A DNA stretch of 64,000 nucleotides, from NCBI RefSeq assembly GCF_042610375.1, contig NZ_JBGJZL010000005.1, positions 186,001 to 250,000 on the forward strand. The letters run 5' to 3'. The position numbers and the translations under genes are program-made. Positions 1-9,257 of the stretch are shown here, piece by piece (the stretch's first letter is position 1; each line of letters begins with the position of its first letter). The DNA is from CTSoil-075 sp042610375 (lineage in GTDB: Bacteria > Bacillota > Negativicutes > DSM-13327). The notes beneath the pieces were generated by a model. It searched no databases and was not told the DNA's origin. It worked only from the letters and a program-made list of their open reading frames with translations.

Positions 1-262
1 TGCATTTCAGCTACAATATAGTGATACAGTCGCTTTTTATGGGATTAACTTACGGGAAGAAGCTAATTTTGTAAATGATTTTATGTATAAAAAGGGATAT
101 TCCATGCTGGTATTGCTGGATTCTAATGGAGAAGTCGGTAATTTATTTCAAATAAAATTTATTCCGACAACTATTGTAATCGATCGCAATGGTATTATTA
201 TTTTCCGCAAAAGTGGTCCAGTGACGAAAAATGAACTGGAAACTATAATTAACAATTTATAG
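1..262 (+). CDS. Thioredoxin-like (TlpA/ResA family) protein, C-terminal part
   Basis: The window opens inside a reading frame (frame 2) that runs to TAG at 260-262 and gives about 86 residues. The stretch FIPTTIVIDRNG carries the cis-proline loop typical of thioredoxin-fold proteins of the TlpA/ResA type, which reduce or exchange disulfides outside the membrane. The CXXC motif would lie upstream, outside the window, so activity cannot be judged. The gene ends just before the ccdA ribosome site. That arrangement fits a pair in which CcdA passes electrons across the membrane to this thioredoxin. The 5' end is missing because of the window edge. Confidence 0.75.
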   Translation, partial: AFQLQYSDTVAFYGINLREEANFVNDFMYKKGYSMLVLLDSNGEVGNLFQIKFIPTTIVIDRNGIIIFRKSGPVTKNELETIINNL

Positions 263-275
263 GAGTATGACTGAT

Positions 276-983
276 ATGGATATTTCATTAATCGCTGCTT
301 TTATAGCTGGAATCGCATCTCTCCTCTCACCCTGTGTTTTACCCTTATTACCAACTTATTTTGCATTTTTAGGCGGTCATAGTGGAAGTAGGGGAAGTGA
401 AAAGTCCTCAAGTCAGTGGATTTTGTTCCGTAATTCATTTTTCTTTCTGTGTGGATTTACAATGGTATTTGTTATGATGGGGGCTAGTGCTTCTTTTATT
501 GGACAGCTATTTTTCAATTATCAAGAGATGATTCGAAAAATTGGTGCTGTCTTTATGATCATTATGGGTATTCAACTAACGGGTTTCTTGGTTATCCCCT
601 TATTGCAGCAAGAACGGCGGCCCTTATTAAATTATACTTTTTCCGGTCCGATTGGTGCTTTTATCTTCGGTGCTGCCGTTACGGCTGGCTGGACTCCGTG
701 TATTGGTCCTATTTTAGCATCCATTTTGATGTATGCCAGTACAGAAGAAATGGTGAATCATGGTGCTCTTTTATTGTTTATTTATGCAATGGGATTTTGT
801 CTGCCCTTTATGTTGTTGGCATTTTTATATAACAAGTTTCTATTTCGTCTTTCGTCAATTTATTTTTGGTTGCCTTGGATTCAACGTATATCAGGAATTG
901 CTATCATTTTAGTAGGCGTTGCGATCTATTTTGATCTGATGAATACTCTGCTTGCGATCTTGGTAGGTTATTGGTCATATTGA
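276..983 (+). CDS. ccdA: CcdA-type thiol:disulfide electron carrier
   Basis: Polytopic membrane protein of about 235 residues with roughly six hydrophobic segments. It has the two family cysteine motifs, SPCVLP near the N terminus and GWTPCIGP in the middle, whose cysteines shuttle electrons from cytoplasmic thioredoxin to extracytoplasmic thioredoxin-like proteins. I chose ATG 276 because AGGAG at 261-265 is well spaced from it; an ATG at 267 would sit almost on the ribosome site. It follows the thioredoxin-like gene by 13 bp, so the two are probably one operon. Likely roles are cytochrome c maturation or reduction of exported proteins. The family call is secure; the partner is inferred. Confidence 0.9.
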   Translation: MDISLIAAFIAGIASLLSPCVLPLLPTYFAFLGGHSGSRGSEKSSSQWILFRNSFFFLCGFTMVFVMMGASASFIGQLFFNYQEMIRKIGAVFMIIMGIQLTGFLVIPLLQQERRPLLNYTFSGPIGAFIFGAAVTAGWTPCIGPILASILMYASTEEMVNHGALLLFIYAMGFCLPFMLLAFLYNKFLFRLSSIYFWLPWIQRISGIAIILVGVAIYFDLMNTLLAILVGYWSY

Positions 984-1037
984 CTTTGCATCTTCTTGTG
1001 GATAAAAAATGAGAACAATCAAATCTAAGGTTTATAT

Positions 1038-1081
1038 AAAAAACGCATGACTTACAAAAAAAAGTAAGTCATGCGTTTTTT
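1038..1081. terminator. Bidirectional intrinsic terminator
   Basis: A perfect 18-bp inverted repeat (arms 1038-1055 and 1064-1081) with A-rich and T-rich outer ends serves both ccdA (plus) and the convergent histidine kinase gene (minus). Confidence 0.9.
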
Positions 1082-1091
1082 TATATAAGTT

Positions 1092-2348
1092 TTATTGATC
1101 GGAGTAGAGGCAAACTGTGAAGATGCTTCCTTCATTAGGAGTGCTGGTAACAGTGATATTACCATGATGACTTTCTATAATCCATTGGGCAATAGATAAT
1201 CCAAGGCCCGTTCCGCCTTTCGAGCGTGATGAATCAGATTGATAAAAACGTTCAAATATTTTATCAAGATGTTCAGGATTAATGCCTTCTCCTGTATCTG
1301 TCACTGATAATAGAATTTCACGATTTATTTGCTCTAAATTAACTGTTATTTCTCCACCAGATGGAGTGTGACGTATCGCATTATCTAGTAGAATTCCAAC
1401 GACTTGTCGCAGTTTGGCTTCATCACCAGAATAGGGAATTTGAGTGTTGATTTTGAGGTAAAGGGCAATTCCTTGGACGGTAGCAAGGGGGCGAAAAAGC
1501 TCCGCTGCCGTCATAACGGCTTGATCGAGTAGGAAATAGTTATGAGTGAGTAATTGTTGCTGTGAATCTGCTCTTGCTAAAAAAAGTAGAGATTCAACTA
1601 ATTTTGTCATGCAAATTGTTTCTTCGTGAATATTATTGAGCCAATGTGCTTGGCTTTCTACTGTTTCTTTAGGATTATCACGTACAATTTCGAGATTTGT
1701 TTGAATGACTGCCAGTGGGGTGCGAAATTCATGAGAAGCATCTGCCAGAAAATCCTTCTGTTGTTTCCAGGATTTTTGAATGGGTATCATGGCTTTATTA
1801 GCCATAAAAAAACTACCAAATACGGATAAAATCATACCAATGAGTCCCGTAAGGCTTAAGTCCGTAACTAAAGATTTTAATAAATCACGATCTCGCTGAA
1901 AATCTTGAAAAATGATAAAAACATCTTGTTGATCGTTAATGGGAGTAATTTGATAAAAATATTCAGTTTGATTAAATAAAAGACTTCCTGTATCTAAACC
2001 GATTTCTTGTGTTTGTGTTGCAAGACGCGAAAGTTGATCTTTTGTCAGAGGCGTTATAGGAGAGGTTTGGCTGATATCACCTGCTGAGTTTATCTTCACA
2101 AAGAACATAATTGGACCAGGAGGGTGGTCGTGCTCAGAATCAGGACCGGGGCCAGGACCTGGATCAGGTGGAAAATTATTAAATTTGCCCATCATTAGAT
2201 CATGAGAAAATTTATTTCTCATGTGTTTTCCGCCATTAATCATTCTATCTTGTACAAAAAAATAGGTGCCCGTAATTAACAAGAAAAATAATACAACAAT
2301 GACGCTTAGGTTAACGAGCATAAGTTGAAGTCGGAGTTTACGAAACAT
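1092..2348 (-). CDS. Sensor histidine kinase of a two-component system
   Basis: About 418 residues. Order: transmembrane segment near residues 10-30, an extracytoplasmic loop with an unusual Pro-Gly-rich acidic stretch followed by HDH, a second membrane segment near 165-190, then the kinase core. The phosphoacceptor motif DASHEFRTPL, the N box DNAIRHT, the G1 box DTGEGI and the G2 box GTGLGLS are all present, so the kinase should be active. ATG 2348 lies six bases after AAGGAGG; ATG 2351 is also possible. It overlaps the end of the response regulator gene, so the two are co-transcribed. The ligand is unknown; the Pro/His-rich loop might bind a metal or peptide (speculative). Confidence 0.92.
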   Translation of the reverse strand: MFRKLRLQLMLVNLSVIVVLFFLLITGTYFFVQDRMINGGKHMRNKFSHDLMMGKFNNFPPDPGPGPGPDSEHDHPPGPIMFFVKINSAGDISQTSPITPLTKDQLSRLATQTQEIGLDTGSLLFNQTEYFYQITPINDQQDVFIIFQDFQRDRDLLKSLVTDLSLTGLIGMILSVFGSFFMANKAMIPIQKSWKQQKDFLADASHEFRTPLAVIQTNLEIVRDNPKETVESQAHWLNNIHEETICMTKLVESLLFLARADSQQQLLTHNYFLLDQAVMTAAELFRPLATVQGIALYLKINTQIPYSGDEAKLRQVVGILLDNAIRHTPSGGEITVNLEQINREILLSVTDTGEGINPEHLDKIFERFYQSDSSRSKGGTGLGLSIAQWIIESHHGNITVTSTPNEGSIFTVCLYSDQ

Positions 2349-3012
2349 CATTATCCTCCTTCAAATAATAGCCGACCCCTCTAACGGTCTTAATTAAGGA
2401 GGTATTCAATTTCTTGCGGAGATAATGGATATAAAGGTCTACATTGGCCAGCTCAATGCTTGCGTGATAACCCCAAACTTTTTCCATAATCCGATCTTTA
2501 CTGACAACAAGTCCGCAATTACGCATTAAGAGTTCTAAGAGGAGAGATTCCTTAATGGTTAATTTAATGGTTTGGTCATTTGTTATGACTTCGCTTCGCA
2601 AAGGATTGAGTACCCAACCAGCTGCGCTGATCGTATTGCCCACTAACTCTTTAGTCTGACGACGGGTAAGAGCCCGAATACGGGCTAATAATTCTTCTGT
2701 AGAAAAGGGTTTAATCAGATAATCGTCAGCACCTGAGTCGAGACCTTCCACCCGGTTGTCGGGTGTATCTTTGGCAGTGAGGAATAATACAGGAGTATCA
2801 AATCCCATAAGACGGAATTCTTTTAATAAAGAGATTCCATCACGGTGAGGTAACATGCGATCAAGTATGAGTAAATCATAGACGCCAGTTGCGGCCATGT
2901 CTAATCCAACTTCACCATCGGGGGCAGTGTCTACAGCGTAACCTTTTTTCTTCAAAAGATAAGATAAGGCTTCCGATAATCGCTGTTCGTCTTCTACGAG
3001 TAATAATTGCAT
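2338..3012 (-). CDS. OmpR/PhoB-family response regulator
   Basis: About 224 residues. The receiver domain has the acidic pair in LLLVEDEQ, the phosphoacceptor Asp in LLILDRMLP and the Lys of IKPF. The C-terminal winged-helix domain ends with DLYIHYLRKKL and TVRGVGYYL, typical of OmpR-type regulators. ATG 3012 is preceded by GAAGG. It is the first gene of the operon with the kinase and is divergent from the repeat protein starting at 3182. That shared 170-bp intergenic region makes the repeat protein a likely target, which is inference from position only. Confidence 0.92.
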   Translation of the reverse strand: MQLLLVEDEQRLSEALSYLLKKKGYAVDTAPDGEVGLDMAATGVYDLLILDRMLPHRDGISLLKEFRLMGFDTPVLFLTAKDTPDNRVEGLDSGADDYLIKPFSTEELLARIRALTRRQTKELVGNTISAAGWVLNPLRSEVITNDQTIKLTIKESLLLELLMRNCGLVVSKDRIMEKVWGYHASIELANVDLYIHYLRKKLNTSLIKTVRGVGYYLKEDNDVS

Positions 3013-3181
3013 CAAAGCACCTTCTTTAGTATACGTTTACCTATATTATAATCTTACCTATCTATTGTAAAGGAAGATTCTTTGAAAAGCATTTAATTAT
3101 CAAAGAAATTTCAAAGACTCTTATGCGATAAAGAAAGCAGAGGAGTCTAGAATCGTTAACATATGAATAGGAGGAAATAAT

Positions 3182-4006
3182 GTGAGTATTTCAGCAACAA
3201 ATAATTGGTCTACTATAACCAGTTCCAATCTAAATGCATTTAGTCTTTTGAACTCGCAAAAAAATTCAACAAGTGCTACTGATGATAAAGATATTTCAAG
3301 TAAAGCTGGCGAGATGAGAGATCTAGTTGATAAAGTCGCAAGTGGTACAGGGAGTGATTCTGATATAAGTGAATTGCTTGCCAAGCTCAAAGAGATGGCG
3401 ACAGATGTACAAAGTCGATTTAACAATACGGCTTCAGCGGATAGTACTTCTTCTGATTCTGAGATGAAAAGCTTGATTGACAAAGTTGTAAATGGCACTG
3501 CGACTGCAGATGATGTAAAAACAATCGCAGAGAAAATGAAAGACCGTGCTAGTGATATGCAAGCTCATTTTGGCGGAGGTAAACCTCCCATGCCGCCGAG
3601 TGGATCTTCTGATGATGAACTGAAAAATTTAATTGATAGCGTAGCAGCAGGTACGGCAAGTGACTCGGATATAGAGACTTTGACTGCTAAATTAAAAGAG
3701 ATGGCTACAGAGATGCAAAGTCAGTCCTCTGATACAACTTCGACTTCAACGTCAACAACCGCTTCTACTTCGGATATGGATAGTTTGATGAAAAAAGTGC
3801 TTGATGGAACAGCCACAGATGATGACATCAAAACGATTGCAACGAAAATGAAAGAACATGAAAGTGAAATGCAAGCAAACGCTACAAATGTCGTGGCTAT
3901 GAGTGGCGGTTTGCTCGGACAGCAATTGTTGGATTCCATGATGCAATCTTATGAAAAAAATGAAAGTAACTATACCTTGCCATCGGGAGCAAGTTTTAGC
4001 GTTTAG
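3182..4006 (+). CDS. Ser/Thr/Asp-rich protein with four internal repeats
   Basis: Unrecognised 274-residue protein. It starts with GTG at 3182; the ATG two bases upstream runs straight into TGA, and AGGAGG lies just before. Four repeats of about 36 residues share the pattern DKV-x-x-GT, a D-I/V step, then K-x-KE and a late M/V-Q. Repeats 1 and 3 resemble each other (SDSDI, LKEMAT), as do 2 and 4 (DDVKTIA / DDIKTIA, KMK), so an A-B pair was probably duplicated. Linkers are low-complexity Ser/Thr, with one KPPMPPSG segment. There is no signal peptide or membrane segment. It is divergent from the two-component operon. Function unknown; it may be exported by a leaderless route or act as a helical scaffold. 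Confidence 0.8.
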   Translation: MSISATNNWSTITSSNLNAFSLLNSQKNSTSATDDKDISSKAGEMRDLVDKVASGTGSDSDISELLAKLKEMATDVQSRFNNTASADSTSSDSEMKSLIDKVVNGTATADDVKTIAEKMKDRASDMQAHFGGGKPPMPPSGSSDDELKNLIDSVAAGTASDSDIETLTAKLKEMATEMQSQSSDTTSTSTSTTASTSDMDSLMKKVLDGTATDDDIKTIATKMKEHESEMQANATNVVAMSGGLLGQQLLDSMMQSYEKNESNYTLPSGASFSV

Positions 4007-4014
4007 ATTATGAT

Positions 4015-4055
4015 AAAAGACATGCAACTACTATTAGGTTTTGTATGTCTTTTTT
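4015..4055 (+). terminator. Intrinsic terminator after the repeat protein
   Basis: The arms AAAGACATGCAA and TTGTATGTCTTT form a stem followed by a run of seven T. Confidence 0.8.
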
Positions 4056-4211
4056 TCTTTATCCTTTTAGGGAACTGAGGTTTTAAAAACTGAGCAATAT
4101 ATGAAAAGAACCAGACAGTTAAATCGCCTCTTCATAGCAGGAAATATTGAATAATAAGGTTAATAATAAGAGTAATATTGCCTGAAGATGCATGAGGGTA
4201 GGAGGATAAAA

Positions 4212-5027
4212 ATGGAACAATATGAAAAAATTCATCAATTATATCATCTCATTGAAACAGGTACAGTTGCTGATTTGCCAGGGCCCTATAAAGTAGGAGT
4301 GGATCTTGGTACAGCAGATGTGGTACTTGTCGTGACTGATAGCCACGGAAATCCAGTAGCGGGAAGTATGCGTTGGGCCTCTGTGGTAAAAGATGGTTTA
4401 GTGGTTGATTTTAGAGGAGCCACGATGATTGTTGAGGAATTAAAAGCTGAAGTTGAAGAACTCATGGGAATTACCCTAGACCAAGGGGCAACGGCCATTC
4501 CACCGGGTACTGTTGGTCGTAATGCACAAGCTTGTGGGCATGTGATTGCAGGAGCAGGACTCGAACCTATTTGCCAAATTGATGAACCTGTGGCAGCAGC
4601 CAAAGCTTTGAATATAAATCATGGTATTGTTGTGGATATTGGAGGCGGTACGACAGGGATTGCTGTATTGAAACACGGAGATTTGATTTTCACTGCGGAT
4701 GAGGCAACAGGGGGAACTCATATTACCTTAACCATAGCAGGGGCTTATAAAATAACTGTGGAAGAAGCTGAGATTCTCAAAAAAGATGTTAGTCAGCATC
4801 GACGTATTCTACCTGTTATATTGCCTGTCATTGAAAAAATGGCAACAATTGTTAAACAAATGTTAGCGGGGCAGGATGAATATCAAGATTATCCTGTATA
4901 TGTTGTAGGTGGTACTGCTACCTTTAGTGGTTTTGGCGAAGAATTTAGTAAAGCTTTTGGACGAGAAGTTCATGTTCCTCCTCACCCATTGTTGATTACG
5001 CCACTCGGAATTGCTATGTTTGGCTAA
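4212..5027 (+). CDS. eutJ: EutJ-family Hsp70/actin-like protein
   Basis: 271 residues from ATG 4212, which has GGAGG nine bases upstream; an upstream in-frame start at 4188 lacks a ribosome site. The protein shows the actin/Hsp70 ATPase fold signatures VGVDLGTAD near residue 31 (phosphate 1), VVDIGGGTTGIAVL near 148 (phosphate 2) and VVGGTATFSG near 240 (adenosine), with no substrate-binding domain. This is the EutJ size and layout. EutJ is thought to be a chaperone or reactivase for ethanolamine ammonia-lyase or the Eut microcompartment. No other eut gene is in the window, so its role here is uncertain and it may serve another enzyme. Confidence 0.85.
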   Translation: MEQYEKIHQLYHLIETGTVADLPGPYKVGVDLGTADVVLVVTDSHGNPVAGSMRWASVVKDGLVVDFRGATMIVEELKAEVEELMGITLDQGATAIPPGTVGRNAQACGHVIAGAGLEPICQIDEPVAAAKALNINHGIVVDIGGGTTGIAVLKHGDLIFTADEATGGTHITLTIAGAYKITVEEAEILKKDVSQHRRILPVILPVIEKMATIVKQMLAGQDEYQDYPVYVVGGTATFSGFGEEFSKAFGREVHVPPHPLLITPLGIAMFG

Positions 5028-5114
5028 TGAACAAATGTCCTTTTGAAAAATATATTAATTGACAAAGAAACGATAAAATGCAATAATCTATTCTAGAAAG
5101 TTTAAAATTGAATA

Positions 5115-5398
5115 AATAAAAATACAAAAGTGATGATTGGGAATAAAAGTGATGAATCAACTGCCACAGAGAGCTGGTGTTTGCTGCGAACCAGTGCAGA
5201 GTTGTTACTGATTAAATCACCCATGAACTCTTCTCCGAAAAATACAGTATGATTTCTGTATGGATTAGGCAGAGGCGCGACCTGGGCGTTAATCGGGAGT
5301 CGGTTGTTCGACCGATATAAAGTTATAAATCAGGGTGGTACCGCGCATAGTGCGCCCCTATACAACATACTTATGATATGTTGTATAGGGGCGTTTTT
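5115..5398 (+). promoter_or_regulatory. T-box riboswitch leader upstream of PFOR
   Basis: The conserved T-box sequence AGGGTGGTACCGCGC lies at 5332-5346. A stem I region with the AGAGAG bulge element is at about 5168-5173, and a strong terminator hairpin has arms 5353-5369 and 5377-5393 followed by T5. The T-box element can alternatively pair as antiterminator when uncharged tRNA binds. The specifier cannot be fixed by eye. AUC (isoleucine) at 5216-5218, just before ACCC, is one candidate and UCA (serine) overlapping it is another. The next gene is PFOR, an unusual target because T-boxes normally control aminoacyl-tRNA synthetases or amino-acid synthesis and uptake genes. Confidence 0.92.
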
Positions 5399-5434
5399 AA
5401 TTACTCATATTGGAAATTAAAGGAGAATGATGTT

Positions 5435-8400
5435 ATGAATAACAAAAAGAGAAAAATGAAGACAATGGATGGTAATACGGCTGCAGCTCACATTTCTTAT
5501 GCTTTTACTGATGTCGCCGCAATTTTTCCAATCACACCTTCATCTGATATGGCAGAACATGTGGATGACTGGGCAGCAGAGGGTAAGAAAAATATTTTTG
5601 GGCAGACGGTAGAAGTTGTAGAAATGCAATCGGAAGGTGGCGCGGCTGGGGCAGTACACGGCTCACTTCATGCTGGAGCTTTGACGACGACATATACTGC
5701 ATCGCAAGGTTTACTACTAATGATCCCCAACATGTATAAAATTGCAGGCGAAATGCTACCTAGTGTATTTCACGTGAGTGCCCGCGTTGTTGGTGCCAAC
5801 GCCATTAGCATTTTTGGTGATCACTCTGATGTCATGGCTACGCGTCAAACTGGATTTGCTATGCTGGCAGAAAGCAGCGTACAGCAGGTTATGGATTTGG
5901 CAGGGGTAGCTCATTTGTCAGCCATTAAAGGCCGTGTACCTTTTCTAAATTTCTTTGATGGTTTCCGTACTTCTCATGAAATACAAAAAATTGAAGTATT
6001 AGAATATGATGAACTGGAAAAATTATTAGATCGTGATGCAGTGAATCGTTTCCGTCGCGGCAGTTTAAACCCTGATCATCCAGTACTTAAAGGCACAGTA
6101 CAAAATTCTGATATCCATTTTCAGCAAAGAGAAGTATCCAATCGTTATTGGGATGAGTTACCCGCTATCGTTGAAAGCTATATGGCGGAAATAACAAAAA
6201 TTACGGGTCGCGAATATCACTTATTTAACTATCATGGTGCTCCTGATGCTGAGCGTCTAATCATTGCCATGGGTTCCATGTGCCAAACCATTGAAGAAAC
6301 GGTAGATTATCTTAATGCTCAGGGAGAAAAGGTTGGTCTTTTAAATGTCCACCTATATCGTCCTTTCTCTTTGGAGCATTTCTTTAAATATATTCCAGAG
6401 ACAGTAACCAAAATTGCTGTTCTTGATCGCACCAAAGAACTCGGTGCCCAAGCAGAACCTCTTTATATGGATGTTAAGACTGCTTTTTATGGAAAAGAGT
6501 CCCAGCCTATTATCGTAGGTGGTCGCTGTGGTGTTGGTGGAAAGGACATCATTCCAAGTCATATTCATGGTGTGTTTGAGAATCTTAAAGCCGAGCGTCC
6601 TCAAGATCATTTTACCGTGGGCATTATCGATGACGTCAATTATACATCCCTTCCGGTAGGCAAGGATTTTGAAACCACTGATATTGGTACTAAAGCCTGT
6701 AAGTTTTGGGGTCTCGGTTCTGATGGTACAGTCGGGGCCAATAAGAGTGCCATAAAAATTATTGGTGATAAGACGGATATGTATGCCCAGGCTTACTTTG
6801 CTTATGACTCCAAAAAATCTGGTGGCATCACTGTTTCTCATTTGCGCTTTGGTGATAAGCTGATAAAATCCCCTTATCTGATCAATAAAGCAGATTTTAT
6901 TTCTTGCTCTCAAGAATCTTATGTGGATAAATATGATCTATTAGTTGGTTTAAAATCAGGAGGAACTTTCCTGCTGAATACGACTTGGTCAGTAGCAGAA
7001 CTGGATGAAAAACTACCAGGTACGCTAAAACACTACATTGCCGAGAACAACATCAATTTCTACATTGTAAATGCGGTGAAAATAGCTCAAGATCTTGGTC
7101 TAGGTGGTCGTTTCAATATGATCATGCAGTCAGCGTTCTTTAAGCTGGCTAATATCATCCCACTGGACGAAGCCATACAATACCTTAAGGATTCGGTTAT
7201 TGAATCTTACGGGAATAAAGGCGGCAAGATCATTGCGATGAATAATGCAGCCATTGATAATGGGGTCGAGGCATTGGTAAAAGTTGCAGTTCCAGAATGT
7301 TGGAAAAGTGCCAAGGACAGTGCTAGTGACCAGACCAAGTTTGCTTGCGCTTGCAGCAGTGAACTGGCAAAAGAGGTTCCTGCCTTCATTAAAAATGTTC
7401 TTGTTCCTATGAATCGTCAAGGTGGAGATAACCTTCCAGTCAGTACCTTTAAAGAGTATGAAGATGGTACTTATCCTTTGGGAACATCAGCTTATGAAAA
7501 ACGTGGTATTGCTATTAATGTACCAGAGTGGTTATCAGATAAATGTATTCAATGTAATCAGTGTTCCTACGTTTGCCCTCATGCTAGCATACGGCCAATC
7601 CTTGTTAATAGTGAAGAAATGGCAACGGCACCAGCAGATTTCGTTGCTAAACCAGCAGTAGGGGCCAAAGATTTACAATTCAGATTGGCCATCTCTCCTA
7701 ATGATTGTACGGGTTGTGGCAACTGTGTTCAAGTGTGCCCAGCTAAGGAGAAAGCGTTGGAAATGAAACCATTGGCAACTCAAATGAATCAAGATGTCTT
7801 ATGGGAATATGCCATGAACTTGTCACCTAAGGTCAATCCAGTTAATAAATTTACTGTGAAGGGCAGTCAGTTCGAGCAGCCACTTCTAGAGTTTTCTGGC
7901 GCTTGCGCCGGTTGTTTAGAAACAGGCTATGCGAAGCTTGTGACTCAATTATATGGTGATCGAATGATGGTGGCTAATGCTACAGGATGTTCTTCAGTAT
8001 GGGCAGGCAGTACGCCATCGGTACCCTATACCAAAAATCATCGGGGACATGGGCCAGCCTGGGGGAATTCCTTGTTTGAGGACAATGCTGAATTTGGTCT
8101 GGGTATGCTTCTTGGTGTAAAACAGATCAGAAAACAACTGGCTAATCATATTGTGCAAGCAATGGAATTAGAACTGGGAGAAGCTTTTAAAGCTGCATGT
8201 ACGGATTGGTTAGATAACCAAGAAAATGGTGATGGGACGCGTGAGCGGGCTGATCAACTGATTGCAGTTTTAGAACAGGTTAAAGGCAATCATCCATTGC
8301 TTGAGGAAATTTATGAAAACAAAGACTTTTTGGTAAAAAGATCTCAATGGTTATTCGGTGGTGATGGATGGGCTTATGATATCGGTTTCGGAGGTCTCGA

Positions 8401-8986
8401 TCATGTATTGGCTTCAGGGGAAAATGTAAATGTCCTAGTTTTTGACACAGAAGTGTATTCCAATACAGGTGGTCAGTCTTCAAAAGCGACACCGGCTGCA
8501 GCTATCGCCAAATTTGCTGCTAGCGGCAAAAAGACTCGGAAAAAAGATCTGGGCATGATCGCCATGAGTTATGGCTATATCTATGTTGCACAAATTGCTA
8601 TGGGGGCTGATAAGAACCAAACCCTTAAAGCGATTGCTGAGGCTGAGGCTTATCCAGGTCCATCATTGATCATTGCTTATTCACCGTGCATCAACCACGG
8701 GCTTAAATTAGGAATGGGTTGCAGCCAGCTAGAAGCCAAACGAGCGGTGGATAGTGGTTATTGGTCCACATACCGTTATAACCCACAGCTAAAAGATATA
8801 GGTAAAAATCCTTTTATCCTTGATTCGAAAGAGCCTACTATGGATTTCAAAGAATTTTTGATGGGTGAAGTCCGTTATTCATCATTGAAAAAACAATTCC
8901 CAGAAATGGCAGAAGCTTTGTTTGATAAAACTGAGCAAGATGCGAAAGAACGATTGGAAAACTATAAAAGATTAGCTGGGCAATAG
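5435..8986 (+). CDS. nifJ: Pyruvate:ferredoxin (flavodoxin) oxidoreductase
   Basis: Single-chain enzyme of 1183 residues, the normal PFOR length. It oxidatively decarboxylates pyruvate to acetyl-CoA and CO2 while reducing ferredoxin. Domains in order: pyrimidine-binding domain starting with FPITPSSDMAEH, a transketolase C-like domain, the gamma domain (GGRCGVGGKD region), a 2x[4Fe-4S] ferredoxin domain (CIQCNQCSYVCPH near 704 and CTGCGNCVQVCPA near 758), then the TPP-binding domain (CAGCLETGY, GDGWAYDIGFGG near 976, EVYSNTGGQ). The Cys-rich motifs are intact. ATG 5435 has AGGAGA eight bases upstream, and the frame upstream of it lies in the terminator. The gene is controlled by the T-box just before it. 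A related 2-oxoacid as substrate is possible given that regulation. Confidence 0.97.
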   Translation: MNNKKRKMKTMDGNTAAAHISYAFTDVAAIFPITPSSDMAEHVDDWAAEGKKNIFGQTVEVVEMQSEGGAAGAVHGSLHAGALTTTYTASQGLLLMIPNMYKIAGEMLPSVFHVSARVVGANAISIFGDHSDVMATRQTGFAMLAESSVQQVMDLAGVAHLSAIKGRVPFLNFFDGFRTSHEIQKIEVLEYDELEKLLDRDAVNRFRRGSLNPDHPVLKGTVQNSDIHFQQREVSNRYWDELPAIVESYMAEITKITGREYHLFNYHGAPDAERLIIAMGSMCQTIEETVDYLNAQGEKVGLLNVHLYRPFSLEHFFKYIPETVTKIAVLDRTKELGAQAEPLYMDVKTAFYGKESQPIIVGGRCGVGGKDIIPSHIHGVFENLKAERPQDHFTVGIIDDVNYTSLPVGKDFETTDIGTKACKFWGLGSDGTVGANKSAIKIIGDKTDMYAQAYFAYDSKKSGGITVSHLRFGDKLIKSPYLINKADFISCSQESYVDKYDLLVGLKSGGTFLLNTTWSVAELDEKLPGTLKHYIAENNINFYIVNAVKIAQDLGLGGRFNMIMQSAFFKLANIIPLDEAIQYLKDSVIESYGNKGGKIIAMNNAAIDNGVEALVKVAVPECWKSAKDSASDQTKFACACSSELAKEVPAFIKNVLVPMNRQGGDNLPVSTFKEYEDGTYPLGTSAYEKRGIAINVPEWLSDKCIQCNQCSYVCPHASIRPILVNSEEMATAPADFVAKPAVGAKDLQFRLAISPNDCTGCGNCVQVCPAKEKALEMKPLATQMNQDVLWEYAMNLSPKVNPVNKFTVKGSQFEQPLLEFSGACAGCLETGYAKLVTQLYGDRMMVANATGCSSVWAGSTPSVPYTKNHRGHGPAWGNSLFEDNAEFGLGMLLGVKQIRKQLANHIVQAMELELGEAFKAACTDWLDNQENGDGTRERADQLIAVLEQVKGNHPLLEEIYENKDFLVKRSQWLFGGDGWAYDIGFGGLDHVLASGENVNVLVFDTEVYSNTGGQSSKATPAAAIAKFAASGKKTRKKDLGMIAMSYGYIYVAQIAMGADKNQTLKAIAEAEAYPGPSLIIAYSPCINHGLKLGMGCSQLEAKRAVDSGYWSTYRYNPQLKDIGKNPFILDSKEPTMDFKEFLMGEVRYSSLKKQFPEMAEALFDKTEQDAKERLENYKRLAGQ

Positions 8987-9008
8987 GTCGAAAAAAATAT
9001 GATTAGCG

Positions 9009-9051
9009 AAAAAACCCACGATTACTTAAAATGTAATTTGTGGGTTTTATA
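9009..9051 (+). terminator. Intrinsic terminator after PFOR
   Basis: AAAACCCAC-ATTAC pairs with GTAAT-TGTGGGTTTT, ending in a short T run. Confidence 0.8.
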
Positions 9052-9257
9052 ATTTCGATATAAGTAATCATTCGACGGTAAAAATGGACTATGGGGTTTT
9101 TCACCGAGTTATAGGTGTTTAATTATAGATGTATTCGGATAGAATAACGATCATACTAGGTTATCTAAAATGCCTAAGTATTGTTCGAATCCAATAAGGG
9201 GTAAAATGCTTCATTGCATTATAATAAAGGAAATAGTAATTTTTTAAGAGGATAATC

